Shown: positions 1 through 8,640, counted from the first letter of the stretch. The stretch is DNA of 64,000 bases from Photobacterium marinum (GCF_000331515.1 NZ_AMZO01000026.1:56333-120332); one strand, 5' to 3'. Notes: generated by a model not told the origin, from the sequence alone. Program-made: numbers and translations.

Positions 1-13
1 ACCGTTCGGGGTT

Positions 14-1342
14 ATGACGGCGGTTCAGTTGCAGCAGGCTAAAACTCATCTGGATGCTGCCCGGGAGATTCTTGCCCGGCAGGAAGAAGAGGAGCAACGC
101 CAGCAACAGGCGTCTGTGCTCAGTAGCATCCGTCGGGATCTCAGCCAGCTTCGCCGTTTGCTCCGCCGGGTGCCGATGAATGATGTTCTTGTCGAACAAT
201 GCCGAGAATTACTGAAGCAATGCAGTGGGGATAAGCTGAATGTTTTTCCTGTCCCACGGACATTGCGGATCCGGTTGGTTATAGCAAGGGCAGAAAGCAA
301 AGTGCAGTCTGTTATAGACAGTTACCTCTGTGAGAAAGCAGCCAAAGAGGTACAGCAGCAGGAGTTGAAGGAAAAGGCTCGGGTATTTGTTAAGCAAATC
401 CGGGGAAACACGCTGGATCCAAAGAGTAAGTTGAGTGACCAAGGACGGCAGCTCTTCAGACAGTTGAAATTGCTTGAGCTGGATGAGGCGGCAAGTCGGC
501 TGAAGTCTGTCTGTAATAACTGTCATCACCGTTACATTATTGAATATACTGACTCGCTCCAACTGGCTCTGGCACATCAGCAATCGGATCAGTGGCTATC
601 TGATAGCCGGAAGCGAGTAATGTCGCTAATCCGTTATACAAAAGCATTTCAAGAAGTGGAGTTGCAGTCACTACTGGAAAAAATACTTCCTGCGTTCGAT
701 AACCACGCTGCCTATCTTGCTTACTGTCGTCTGGCTGCAGAGTTGACAAAATCCGAGTTGAGACCGGGTTTATTGGATGAGGTTCTCGGGATGAATGATT
801 CACTGATGATTGCCGGCCTCAGGCAGCAGGCCAATAACTTAATGACAACAATGGTGCGTCGTTATCAGGCTAAAGGCCGGGAGGACTTTGCTAAGTTTTC
901 AGTGTGGGACAGAAATACTGACTACGATAATACTCTTCCTCTGCTTGTTCAGTGCTCGGAAGGTATGCCAGTGGCGATAACCACACTGCTTGGCTGTAAG
1001 GATGAGTCTCTGCAATATCTGCCACTCCTCCGGAATAGCTATGTGGGTCTGGCGCAAGAGGCTGCCACGATTTTTTTTGACTCCATCTGTAAGGCTCTGA
1101 CCGACATCTTCAGCAAGGTTAGCCGAGAAGGGTATAGCTATGATGAAGATGACTGTCTGGCTGCGAAAAAAGTATTAGAAGACTTTGATCTCTATGCCTC
1201 ATCATTTCAAACAGACGCAAAAGAAATTGATATTAAAAGATTGTTTTATAAGCGTTATGGCAAGCAGTTGGATTGGTTATGTAAGGTATTTAAGAGTTAT
1301 GAAGAGATACGGAACAGCTCTTCCTTCGAGCCTATCACCTGA
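14..1342 (+). CDS. Hypothetical coiled-coil protein, possibly N-terminally incomplete
   Basis: I do not recognise this 442-residue protein. The N-terminal 120 residues are rich in Glu, Gln, Arg and Lys with long heptad-like stretches, so a coiled coil is likely; the middle has a CNNCHH cluster near residue 168; the C-terminal half looks alpha-helical. There is no signal peptide or membrane segment. The reading frame is open to the left edge, so the ATG at 14 may be internal. Codon use is visibly more GC-rich than that of the AT-rich genes to the right, which suggests a different origin. I found no attC site directly after it, so it may not be a cassette gene. Existence of the CDS is fairly secure from its length; function is unknown. 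Confidence 0.7.
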   Translation: MTAVQLQQAKTHLDAAREILARQEEEEQRQQQASVLSSIRRDLSQLRRLLRRVPMNDVLVEQCRELLKQCSGDKLNVFPVPRTLRIRLVIARAESKVQSVIDSYLCEKAAKEVQQQELKEKARVFVKQIRGNTLDPKSKLSDQGRQLFRQLKLLELDEAASRLKSVCNNCHHRYIIEYTDSLQLALAHQQSDQWLSDSRKRVMSLIRYTKAFQEVELQSLLEKILPAFDNHAAYLAYCRLAAELTKSELRPGLLDEVLGMNDSLMIAGLRQQANNLMTTMVRRYQAKGREDFAKFSVWDRNTDYDNTLPLLVQCSEGMPVAITTLLGCKDESLQYLPLLRNSYVGLAQEAATIFFDSICKALTDIFSKVSREGYSYDEDDCLAAKKVLEDFDLYASSFQTDAKEIDIKRLFYKRYGKQLDWLCKVFKSYEEIRNSSSFEPIT

Positions 1343-1553
1343 CGCATTGTTGCTTTTGGCTCCCGCCGGGTGATGGTGCGACGCGTTCCATCGTTTGCTC
1401 GCATGGGCACCCGTCTTGATGAAGCACCTCTTACCATCTTCAATTGTTTGAGATGGTCTAGTTTTTATGGGTATTTTGCACTTAAGTACCAGTACGGTAG
1501 GTACGTGAAAGCAGGCATGCAGCCTAATACTTTATTATGTTCTAAGGAGAAAA

Positions 1554-1889
1554 ATGAAACTTTCAGCTTTGATTAGTTTGATACTTTTGACAGGGTGTAC
1601 TTCTAGCCAGGTTGCACCAATAGAGGTGCACAGCTATGAAGTTAGTGATAACAGCTACAATTTGATAGCTATTAGTGAAAAGAAACTAACGAGCTCAAAT
1701 AATGAAATCGATAGTGTTTTCGAGGAAAAGATTAATGAACTTTGCCCATATGGTTATTTAATTTCAGAGCCAACAGGGATTAATGGTTCGAATGACGCAT
1801 CGAGAAAGAGAAACATGGAGCACTATATCAAGAAAAACGCAGTCAAAAGTGCCTATAGTTACTCTAAAAATGTAAATTGCACGATATGA
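1554..1889 (+). CDS. Small lipoprotein (cassette gene)
   Basis: A 111-residue protein with a short signal peptide and a lipobox (LLTGC), so it should be lipid-anchored at Cys15. The rest is polar and low complexity with two further Cys near the middle and the C-terminus. A strong ribosome site (AAGGAG) precedes the ATG. A truncated attC follows the stop, so this was an integron cassette gene. I do not recognise the family. Confidence 0.7.
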   Translation: MKLSALISLILLTGCTSSQVAPIEVHSYEVSDNSYNLIAISEKKLTSSNNEIDSVFEEKINELCPYGYLISEPTGINGSNDASRKRNMEHYIKKNAVKSAYSYSKNVNCTI

Positions 1890-1895
1890 TTGCAA

Positions 1896-1968
1896 GCATA
1901 ACAAGTAATCATGGTAAGCCGTAGCACTCGGTGGTTTTGGTATGAAGTTCAGTGTGCTTTGCTTGTAT
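1896..1968 (+). repeat. Truncated integron attC site
   Basis: Starts with the left core (CATAACAAG) and continues through the CACTCGGTGGTTTTGGTATG block typical of the 105-base attC class in this window, up to GTGCTTTGCTTG. The right third, including the GCGTTA crossover core, is missing: the sequence runs directly into a GNAT fragment. It should not be recombinogenic. Confidence 0.75.
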
Positions 1969-1969
1969 C

Positions 1970-2263
1970 GCCATTAACTCAGAATCTAATGAAAGTGTTG
2001 GATTTGCTTTAGCTGGTGAACAGCAAGGAAAAAATGTAATAGATTTAGTTTACGTCGCTAAAGGAAACAAAGGGAATCAAATTGGTAAGAGCCTAATCCA
2101 ATATGTTGAGCAAAACTATGCTCAACAGAATACTTTCCTTTATGTAACTGTATGTTCTTCACAAGACGGACGACATGAGAAGCTTGTTAGTTATTATCAT
2201 AAGCTCGGTTATAAGCGTAATCAAGCTACTGAAGAATTTGTCGAACTGGCAAAACAAATATAA
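1970..2263 (+). pseudogene. GNAT acetyltransferase fragment
   Basis: About 97 codons resemble the C-terminal part of a GNAT N-acetyltransferase: a beta-strand block (VIDLVYVAKGNKGNQIGKSL) that matches the acetyl-CoA binding motif A (here N-x-x-G-x-Q-I-G-K in place of Q/R-x-x-G-x-G/A), then a helix and a strand-Tyr-Y-K-x-G-Y block near the end. The N-terminal half of the fold is absent; the frame instead opens inside the remains of an attC. A deletion has therefore fused an attC to the middle of a cassette gene. A normal attC begins at its stop codon. Confidence 0.6.
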
Positions 2264-2352
2264 CAAAGCATTTAAGAGTGATTCTCAACGCTTGGCATTT
2301 TCATTCTAGGTAAGTTTAGTGTGAATGGCACAATGGTTTAGGTAAGGTGGTC
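2259..2352 (+). repeat. Integron attC site, right end degenerate
   Basis: Left core ATAACAAAGC followed by the TTTAAGAGTGATTC...GGCATTTT block of the Vibrio VCR/VPR-like attC class. The right side (GGTTTAGGTAAGGTGG) is recognisable but I cannot find a clean GCGTTA core, so the right boundary is approximate. Confidence 0.65.
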
Positions 2353-2366
2353 CCCAGATGGAGTAA

Positions 2367-2645
2367 TTAATCCATAGGGAATTTTTGTTTCTGGTGGAGT
2401 ACACGCATAATTCGGATGATATCGCCTTTAACCCAGTACGATACGATCATTGAAATCTCAGGAATAATGAGCAATCGTCCGCGGATACCATCTCGTTGTA
2501 CTCCCATAAGAGGTTGCTCTAGTAAGTTTTCTACTTTTGCTTCGATGAGGCTGTCAGTTTTCTCTGCGACATCACGGTTGAAATCATAGAGAAATTCAAA
2601 GATTTTTTCGCGGTCATTAAGTGAATCTTCTTCCCATAAAATCAT
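2367..2645 (-). CDS. RelE/ParE-family toxin
   Basis: A 92-residue protein of the RelE/ParE fold: N-terminal helix pair, then the characteristic GIRGRLLIIPEISMIVSYWV strand region and a C-terminal IIRIMRVLHQKQKFP strand with the Arg/His/Lys cluster used by this superfamily. By homology it is the toxin of a type II toxin-antitoxin pair, either cleaving ribosome-bound mRNA (RelE-type) or poisoning gyrase (ParE-type); the sequence alone does not decide. It overlaps the upstream antitoxin gene by four bases (ATGA), so the two are translationally coupled. The pair is on the minus strand while cassettes run plus, as is usual for toxin-antitoxin cassettes carrying their own promoter. Confidence 0.85.
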   Translation of the reverse strand: MILWEEDSLNDREKIFEFLYDFNRDVAEKTDSLIEAKVENLLEQPLMGVQRDGIRGRLLIIPEISMIVSYWVKGDIIRIMRVLHQKQKFPMD

Positions 2646-2926
2646 TGCTTACCTCGATTGCGGATCCTGGCTTTTCGCTCTTCCATTCGAGATTTAGCAG
2701 TTTGGTGCTCAACGAAAACTGCTTTTCCTGAGTCAAACTTCTCAAATGCTAGGTTTACTTGTTCAGTTAGCCATGCATCGTGAGATAATGTTTTTCTTTG
2801 TTGTTCAGCGAGTTGTTCCGTAAGTTCACGGCAAGCATCACTCAGTGTGCGACCTTGGCTTTCAGCCATTTGTTGAGCTAGGCGTTTTGTTTCCTCATCA
2901 ACACGAAATTGAATTCTAGTGTCCAT
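2642..2926 (-). CDS. RelB/DinJ-family antitoxin
   Basis: A 94-residue protein starting MDTRIQFRVDEETK, a ribbon-helix-helix DNA-binding N-terminus typical of RelB/DinJ antitoxins, followed by a charged, probably disordered toxin-neutralising tail. The frame is open further upstream, but the ATG at 2926 has a good AAGGA site and begins the conserved domain. It is expected to bind its own promoter and hold the downstream toxin inactive. Confidence 0.85.
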   Translation of the reverse strand: MDTRIQFRVDEETKRLAQQMAESQGRTLSDACRELTEQLAEQQRKTLSHDAWLTEQVNLAFEKFDSGKAVFVEHQTAKSRMEERKARIRNRGKQ

Positions 2927-2982
2927 TATGTATTCCTTTGTTGGTGTGTGTACAAATGTTAGCACTAGCTTTTGAGATGGGC

Positions 2983-3107
2983 AACTAACAAACAATTTAA
3001 GAGTGATTCGGCACGTGTGGCATTTTTACTATGCGTTGGTTTTAGTGATTAAGGTGGTATGCGGAGGCTTGGGTATTGCATGCCTCACACCTTAATCGGG
3101 TGTTACC
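2983..3107 (+). repeat. Integron attC site (VCR/VPR-like class)
   Basis: Runs from AACTAACAAACAATTTAAGAG to CACCTTAATCGGGTGTTACCC. Contains the GTGATTCGGCACGTGTGGCATTTTTACTATGCGTTGG block shared with the sites at 12504 and 28211. The right core is GTTACCC, a slight departure from GTTRRRY. It closes the toxin-antitoxin cassette. Confidence 0.8.
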
Positions 3108-3127
3108 CATACTTTCTTTAATCCAAC

Positions 3128-3313
3128 GAGACGGTTATCACCTTCTCACTGGAAAATCCACATCTGGGTCAAGTTCAAATCGCAGCCCAACTAAGGAAAA
3201 AGCACGGGATAGAGATAAGCCAGTCTACGGTTCGGCGTATTTGGCTAAGGCATAAAATTAATACGGTGGCCCTACGAGTAGATAGAGCAAAATCATCGCT
3301 AGCTGCTGCTTAG
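3128..3313 (+). pseudogene. Transposase helix-turn-helix remnant
   Basis: An open frame of 61 codons without a start encodes ITFSLENPHLGQVQIAAQL...QSTVRRIWLRHKI, the paired helix-turn-helix that opens transposases of the IS481/IS3-like type. It ends at a stop soon after the HTH and no catalytic domain follows, so it is a fragment. The 250 bases after it (3314-3565) hold no gene that I can support. Confidence 0.55.
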
Positions 3314-3565
3314 CGATGATTAACAGTTGAGAGTTCCATGCGGAGACTGGTACGCAGGAACGATAAAGCCCCTCTGTAATTAGTCCGTCAGTCTCCCTCT
3401 GTAATCACATCCGTACACCTTATTACTACACTTCAGTAGCTAAAAAAATTTCAATATCAGGTTAAGTTTTGCACGTTGTGAGTTAAATTCAGGCTGATGT
3501 AATTCAAAACCTCTGCGACAGTTAACCTCTCTTCACTCATACCCTCTGGCGCAGTTAGCACATCT

Positions 3566-3667
3566 TATCCATACTAGGGGATATCGCTATATATATCCCT
3601 TTATGAGGATATTGCCTTCCATATCCTTTACAGAGGATATGAACTTAATTATCCTTTGGTGAGGATA
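3566..3667 (+). promoter_or_regulatory. Four HipB-type operators upstream of hipBA
   Basis: Four perfect copies of TATCC-N8-GGATA at 3566-3583, 3594-3611, 3622-3639 and 3650-3667. Each start is exactly 28 bases after the last. TATCC-N8-GGATA is the known HipB operator of Escherichia coli, where four sites also control hipBA. The last ends 22 bases before the hipB start, so the array spans the promoter. It should give cooperative autorepression by HipB or HipA-HipB. Confidence 0.93.
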
Positions 3668-3689
3668 GCAAGGTTTAAGATATCTACTG

Positions 3690-3938
3690 ATGATTTACAG
3701 CCCAAAACAATTAGCTAACCAGTTAAGGTTACTTAGACTTCAACACAACTGGACGCAAGAAGATGTGGCTAAACGTGTTGGCGTTAAACAATCAACTATT
3801 TCTAATTTTGAAAATAACCCAGATAAAACTCAATTAATTACCTTGTTTAAAATTCTTCAAGCTTTGGAAGTTGAGTTACAGATTGTGGTGCAAAGCCAAA
3901 AGAGCAATGTTGAGCCTGAAGATGATGAGGATTGGTGA
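3690..3938 (+). CDS. hipB: HipB antitoxin / autorepressor
   Basis: An 82-residue XRE-type helix-turn-helix protein (LRLLRLQHNWTQEDVAKRVG, then VKQSTISNFENNP) with an acidic C-terminal tail. It matches HipB in size and order. It sits behind four HipB operators and its stop overlaps the hipA start by one base (TGATG). HipB neutralises the HipA kinase and represses the operon. Confidence 0.92.
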   Translation: MIYSPKQLANQLRLLRLQHNWTQEDVAKRVGVKQSTISNFENNPDKTQLITLFKILQALEVELQIVVQSQKSNVEPEDDEDW

Positions 3939-5248
3939 TGAAAAAGTTATTCACTTACATGAATAATGATTTGGTGGGCGAGTTTATCAAACAATCTAAT
4001 GGTGCCCATCAGTTTCGATACTCGCCAGAATGGATTAACAGCCATCGTGCGCGAGCTTTATCGCTTTCACTGCCTCTACAATATGACAAGATCACATCAG
4101 ACTCAGTAATCAACTACTTTGATAATCTATTGCCAGATCTTCCTGAGGTGAGAGCAAAGATTGTTGCTAGGCATCATGCTGATTCAACTCAGGCATTTGA
4201 TTTACTATCAATGATCGGGAGAGATAGTGTTGGAGCTATCACTCTGCTTCCCCCGGACGCCATTCAGAATGTCAAAAAGCTGGAATATGAAGAGCTGTCA
4301 GAAGAACGGCTTGAGCGTATTCTATCGGCTTACATGTCAAATGCGCCGCTCGGGATGCTTGAAGACGATGATGAGTTCAGGATTTCAGTGGCCGGTGCAC
4401 AAGAGAAAACCGCACTTCTACGCATCGGTCAAACATGGTGTGTTCCACATGGCAGCACTCCAACGACCCACATTATTAAATTACCTATCGGTGAAATTCG
4501 TCAGCCTCATGCCACTTTGGATATGAAAGACAGTGTGGAAAACGAATTCTTGTGTATAGAGCTTGCCCGGGAACTTGGCTTTAAGGTGCCGGAAGTTGAA
4601 ATCGTGCGCGCGGGCAAGATGAAAGCAATCGCTGTCGAGCGTTTTGACAGACGTTGGGCTAAGGATTCGAGTTGGTTGATTAGGCTTCCTCAGGAAGATA
4701 TCTGCCAGGCTCAGGGTAAGCCGTCAGCACTTAAATATGAAAGTGATGGTGGTGCGAGTATTAAAGAGATCATGGCGCTTCTGATGGGGTCTAGTAACGC
4801 ATTGCAGGACCGAGATGATTTTATGCGTTTTCAGGTGTTCCAGTGGATTGTTGGAGCGACCGATGGGCATGCGAAGAACTTTTCAATTTTCCTGGAACAA
4901 AGTGGGGCGTATCGGCTTACTCCTTTTTACGACATACTCTCAGCCTATCCAATTGTCGGTGGCTCAGGATTAAATATTCGTAAACTCAAGTTGGCGATGG
5001 GGCTAAAAGCTTCAAAAGGCAAAAAATATCAAATCGATAAGATCTATGCTCGTCACTTTATCGCAACTGCTAGTGATGTTGGTTTCAGCAAAGAGCGAAT
5101 GAGTGAAATACTTGATGATTTTGTTGTGGCGCTACCAGCAGCGATAGAGCGCCTTGATAAGCGTTTACCGGAAAACTTTCCCGCAAATATAAAAAAAGTA
5201 ATATTTGAGCACTCACTTGCACGAGTTAAGCGACTAGCTTTAGGATAA
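3938..5248 (+). CDS. hipA: HipA serine/threonine kinase toxin
   Basis: A 436-residue HipA. Known HipA phosphorylates glutamyl-tRNA synthetase and drives growth arrest and persistence. The sequence shows the N-terminal subdomain, the phosphate-binding loop with the autophosphorylated serine (ISVAGAQEK, Ser150) and the catalytic ATDGHAKNFSIF motif with Asp309; both numbers equal those of E. coli HipA, and overall length is normal. The ATG at 3938 is used because it overlaps the hipB stop. Nothing suggests inactivation. No attC follows directly, so this pair seems to lie outside a conventional cassette. Confidence 0.93.
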   Translation: MKKLFTYMNNDLVGEFIKQSNGAHQFRYSPEWINSHRARALSLSLPLQYDKITSDSVINYFDNLLPDLPEVRAKIVARHHADSTQAFDLLSMIGRDSVGAITLLPPDAIQNVKKLEYEELSEERLERILSAYMSNAPLGMLEDDDEFRISVAGAQEKTALLRIGQTWCVPHGSTPTTHIIKLPIGEIRQPHATLDMKDSVENEFLCIELARELGFKVPEVEIVRAGKMKAIAVERFDRRWAKDSSWLIRLPQEDICQAQGKPSALKYESDGGASIKEIMALLMGSSNALQDRDDFMRFQVFQWIVGATDGHAKNFSIFLEQSGAYRLTPFYDILSAYPIVGGSGLNIRKLKLAMGLKASKGKKYQIDKIYARHFIATASDVGFSKERMSEILDDFVVALPAAIERLDKRLPENFPANIKKVIFEHSLARVKRLALG

Positions 5249-5395
5249 GCTTCGCATTGCCCCAATGCTGAGCAAGTCGCTTCCAATGCTATAAATATTG
5301 ACGAGGCTTTGAGCTATATAAATTACCGGACCCACTTTGTTTGTGAATGCGATAATGAAAAAAGACGGTTTATGCGTTGACCTGTAAGAAAAAAT

Positions 5396-5419
5396 CAGAG
5401 GCGTCATTATGCGCCTCTG
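5396..5419 (-). terminator. Hairpin terminator for minus-strand transcript
   Basis: Perfect 8-base stem CAGAGGCG / CGCCTCTG with an 8-base loop. Read on the minus strand it is followed by ATTTTTTC, a U-tract; on the plus strand there is none. It therefore belongs to the minus-strand gene remnant just to its right. Confidence 0.7.
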
Positions 5420-5431
5420 GCTAGTATATTC

Positions 5432-5592
5432 TTAGGTAACAGAGCCGCAGCCAATGGTAAAGGCGTCACCCATCTTAAGAGGGGGCATTTTGCGGTTACC
5501 AATTCCTGGTGCTGCTTCGTAGTTGTGGTTTACATCTGTTGCAATTAATACGTCTGGCTTAAGCTCGCCCACTAACTGCCAGTGAAAAGCTT
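5432..5592 (-). pseudogene. C-terminal remnant, possibly an M42-type aminopeptidase
   Basis: About 50 codons read W-Q-L-V-G-E-L-K-P-D-V-L-I-A-T-D-V-N-H-N, then YEAAPGIGNRKMPPLKMGDA and FTIGCGSVT before the stop. The D-V-x-H...P-G-x-G...G arrangement is reminiscent of the metal-binding and active-site region of M42 peptidases. Stops close the frame immediately upstream, so only the 3' end survives, together with its terminator. The family call is tentative. Confidence 0.35.
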
Positions 5593-6113
5593 TTTATCAA
5601 AAGATGCCTATACTACTTTCTGTCAGAATAAGCTGCTGATGTGTGGGGTTAGTTCATTAAGAGTTTGTGAGATAGCCCAGTGCTGGTGGTTGGATTGCCA
5701 AGCTCCAATATTCATTGATCTAAACGAAAATGGCCAGTTGGCAATAAAGCTGATACCTCATTGCAAGATACTCCGTAGTTAGTTCGTTCGTAACTAATAG
5801 GCGCATTTGTGCCTTCTGTTAAACCCTTGTTCTTACAAGAGCTGTTGTGGCTGTTTGTGATTTTGGCAAAGAATATCGTGTTTGCCAAAGGTTTTGCCTC
5901 TTTCAAATACTGCCTTACTTCTACTACATGATAGAATGAAGAAAATAGAAGTCATTGCTCCTCTCGCTGTTGGGGAAATGACAATAATGGCATAAGTGCC
6001 CACAAATGCAGCTTTGTTCCCTCTGAGGGTGAAAAGGACCATGTTGATGTTCCTGTGGGGGAAGGTTACTTATGAGTTGTTGTTTAATGCAGTTGCATTA
6101 ATTAGTGACGTGT
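5593..6113. other. Intergenic stretch, no supported gene
   Basis: Short frames exist on both strands (up to 69 codons) but none has a credible ribosome site or a family I recognise. Probably decayed DNA between the peptidase remnant and the VtrC-like gene. Confidence 0.4.
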
Positions 6114-6590
6114 ATGATAAAAATATTTATTAAGATATATATCCTGTGTGCATTTATTCTTCTTGCTGTAATTCTCTATAAGAACAACGAATACTCAGAG
6201 ATGGCGCTAGGGGATAAGGTAAATCAAACCATTTATTCTGAAAAGCGTGTGCACTATCCCAAAGGGATAGAGACGTATAAGTATATGACAACGTTTGAAG
6301 AGAAGCTTTTCGGTTATTACGATGTGGATTCATCAATTATAGGAAGTACGCTTAAAAAAAGGTCGTATAAAACGTCAGCCCTGTTTTTTTTGAGTGACGA
6401 TGTGTATTCACTTAAAACTAAATCGCATGAGCATGTAACCGGTGACGACTTTGAACATGATTTTAGTGAAGCACACCTTTTAAATCATGAGCATGAGGAG
6501 TTTTACCAAATTATTTATAATCGAGATAAATTTATTTGTAGTACAAATATTTCGACAGATTCCGTTCAGTGTTTTCGGTTTATGCGATAA
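6114..6590 (+). CDS. Orphan VtrC/ToxS-like membrane-anchored periplasmic protein
   Basis: A protein of about 158 residues with one N-terminal membrane segment (residues 3-20) and a periplasmic domain. It is a paralogue of the minus-strand gene at 7390-7896: both share YS-D/E-K in the first third and a closely similar C-terminal block (EEFYQIIYNRDKFICSTNIS here against LEFFKVIYEDGKFVCTSSIN there), including two Cys near the end. In VtrA/VtrC and ToxR/ToxS pairs such a partner binds the periplasmic domain of the regulator. No regulator lies next to this copy. A GTG at 6105 is an alternative start. Confidence 0.7.
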   Translation: MIKIFIKIYILCAFILLAVILYKNNEYSEMALGDKVNQTIYSEKRVHYPKGIETYKYMTTFEEKLFGYYDVDSSIIGSTLKKRSYKTSALFFLSDDVYSLKTKSHEHVTGDDFEHDFSEAHLLNHEHEEFYQIIYNRDKFICSTNISTDSVQCFRFMR

Positions 6591-6679
6591 TAGTGGCTTG
6601 CCACTCATTGAAACTCCTAGCATTTCTAAGCAGTCTAAGTGGTATTGGTGTAACCAAGTAGAAAAAAGGGTATATAAAA

Positions 6680-7162
6680 ATGAAGGATATCTTAGAGCAG
6701 GCCATTGAACTTCGAAAGCAAGGTGCATTTGAGGCAAGCCGCGCCTTGCTGATGCCACTGCTGTCAACTCCAGCGACAAAAGGTCGGGCACATTTACATA
6801 TGGCTTGGTCATTTGATAATCAGGGGAAAGAAGCTCAAGCAATCGAGCATTATTTAAAGGCGTTGGATGGCCATTTAACAGAGACTGAGATTTTTGATGG
6901 CTTATTTGGACTTGCTAGTACGTACAGAAGCTTAGGCTTTTACGAAAAGGCGATAGTTGTTTTTGAGAACATCATAAACCAATACCCTGATGCGATTGAG
7001 GCTAAACCATTTTACGCTATGTGTTTATACAACATAGGCCGATATAAAGAGGCAACTGCGCTATTACTGAATCTATTGCTTGAGACCACTGATGAGGCAG
7101 CAATTTTAGAGTATAAAAGGGCAATTGCGCTCTATGCTGAAGATTTGGATCGCACTTGGTAG
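6680..7162 (+). CDS. Tetratricopeptide-repeat protein
   Basis: A 160-residue all-helical protein with about four TPR units: AIELRKQGAFEASRALLMPL, a second with the GKEAQAIEHYLKAL pattern, a third with GFYEKAIVVFENIINQYPDA and a fourth with GRYKEATALLLNLL. The Gly-x-Tyr and Ala-x-x-x-Y/F-x-x-A/L spacings are those of TPRs. No signal peptide, so cytoplasmic. It follows the orphan VtrC-like gene by 90 bases. Partner unknown. Confidence 0.8.
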   Translation: MKDILEQAIELRKQGAFEASRALLMPLLSTPATKGRAHLHMAWSFDNQGKEAQAIEHYLKALDGHLTETEIFDGLFGLASTYRSLGFYEKAIVVFENIINQYPDAIEAKPFYAMCLYNIGRYKEATALLLNLLLETTDEAAILEYKRAIALYAEDLDRTW

Positions 7163-7389
7163 TTTTTTCAGTGGCGTGGCTATTAGCTTAGTAGGAATGT
7201 CTATTGTGGTTATTTTTACATAGGTATTTGCAGTATATTGTAATTGGCATTTTTGTGACTTCGCCATACATAGAACCTAAGCCATTCATACTTAGCGCAG
7301 AAATCCACACTCTATGATTTTAGAAGAGGTGTCATCACAGACTGTGGGATTATTTCTTTTTTTAATGGAATTGACGCCATGATATTTTA

Positions 7390-7896
7390 CTACCGGATAA
7401 TTTCTCTGCATGTAGTGGTATGAGAGTTGATACTGGATGTACATACAAACTTACCATCTTCATAAATAACTTTGAAAAATTCTAGCTTAGGGTATTGTTG
7501 CTGTGCGGCTTCTACAATATCAGTTTCAATCATCTCCTTGTATTTGTCGTCATCACGAGGATAAGACAGAAATGTATTGTTTTTTGTGAATAAAACGAAA
7601 TAGGCTGTATGAAAAATCGTATCAGTCTCAAGTGTTGCAATTGAGGCTGTAATCGTGCGGAAACCGAGTATATTTTCTTTTATCTTGTTAATTTCTTTAT
7701 AGTAATCATTTTCATCTGTGGAATAGATAAACTTATCGGAATAAAGAGTTTTAGCAGAAAATTGCCCTATAGTCTTGGGTGTATAGATATTATTTGTATA
7801 TGTAAGATATAGTAATACACATAGTGAGATGGTTGCATATAAACCAACACATACTTTAGTTGCACTTTTCAACAATCTTCTCCTGAATGTAATCAA
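7390..7896 (-). CDS. VtrC/ToxS-like partner of the adjacent regulator
   Basis: A 168-residue protein with a basic N-terminus, one membrane segment (about residues 14-32) and a periplasmic domain. Its 5' end overlaps the 3' end of the regulator gene by 41 bases, the arrangement seen for VtrA/VtrC of Vibrio parahaemolyticus. In that system the pair forms a periplasmic beta-barrel that binds bile salts; whether this one does is inference. Paralogue of the orphan at 6114-6590. Confidence 0.75.
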   Translation of the reverse strand: MITFRRRLLKSATKVCVGLYATISLCVLLYLTYTNNIYTPKTIGQFSAKTLYSDKFIYSTDENDYYKEINKIKENILGFRTITASIATLETDTIFHTAYFVLFTKNNTFLSYPRDDDKYKEMIETDIVEAAQQQYPKLEFFKVIYEDGKFVCTSSINSHTTTCREIIR

Positions 7897-8638
7897 AATT
7901 TAACTCAACGGAAAACGATAGGTTTTTTGTGTTTCTCTCACCGGTTTTTTTATTCGTGAAGATACAGGATACGTAAAAACTGTCAGGATTCTTGGATATC
8001 ATTACATTGTGAATATTTTCAGGTAGTTGTTTCTCTATATGTTGATAAAGATTCAAACTTGCAGTGTGGTGATCAATGATAAACATGACACCATTAGTTT
8101 GGTATGTAGTGGTGTTATATTCAGGCGGATTCGTTGCATTCCAAAATAGGTCGTGAGTATAAAAAATATTCATGCTTGCTATTATAAACAGCGCGTAAAA
8201 TGGCCAATCTTTTACTACCTTTGCTGACAGTAAAGTTGTAATGAGTTTTTGTTGCAGCGTTAGTTCAACATCTTTGTCATCTAGGGTTGATGAAGGAACG
8301 GTGGCTTCCGGTAGTTCTGGGGCAGGTCGGGTATGTTGAACCTCTATGTGGTCAGGTAGCAACATATAGCCAGCTTTAGGTTTTGTCTTTATGACTTTCT
8401 GCTCTTTTCCGTTATCATCAAGTGCTATACGAAGTTGAGATATTGATTGCGCGATATTTTCATGAGAAACAACCCGGCCTCGCCAAACTTCATTAAGTAG
8501 CGTTTCTCTGCTGACGTACTCTCCCTCATGTTGGATAAGCATCTGAAGAATTTCACACTCAGTTGATTTGAGTCTCCGTGCTCGCTGTTTTAACGGGTTC
8601 GTCAGTTGATGATATGACATTGGGTTAAATGTCCACAC
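7856..8638 (-). CDS. ToxR/VtrA-type transmembrane winged-helix regulator
   Basis: A 260-residue protein: an N-terminal OmpR/ToxR-type winged helix (residues 1-95, with WTFNP, LKSTECEILQMLIQHEGEYV and the KPKAGYMLL wing), a linker, one membrane segment (about 163-183) and a periplasmic domain of about 75 residues. DNA binding is cytoplasmic and sensing periplasmic, as in ToxR, TcpP, CadC and VtrA. I chose the GTG at 8638 because WTFNP belongs to the conserved domain start; the ATG at 8620 is the alternative. Transcribed with the overlapping VtrC-like gene. Confidence 0.85.
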   Translation of the reverse strand: MWTFNPMSYHQLTNPLKQRARRLKSTECEILQMLIQHEGEYVSRETLLNEVWRGRVVSHENIAQSISQLRIALDDNGKEQKVIKTKPKAGYMLLPDHIEVQHTRPAPELPEATVPSSTLDDKDVELTLQQKLITTLLSAKVVKDWPFYALFIIASMNIFYTHDLFWNATNPPEYNTTTYQTNGVMFIIDHHTASLNLYQHIEKQLPENIHNVMISKNPDSFYVSCIFTNKKTGERNTKNLSFSVELNFDYIQEKIVEKCN

Positions 8639-8640
8639 GT

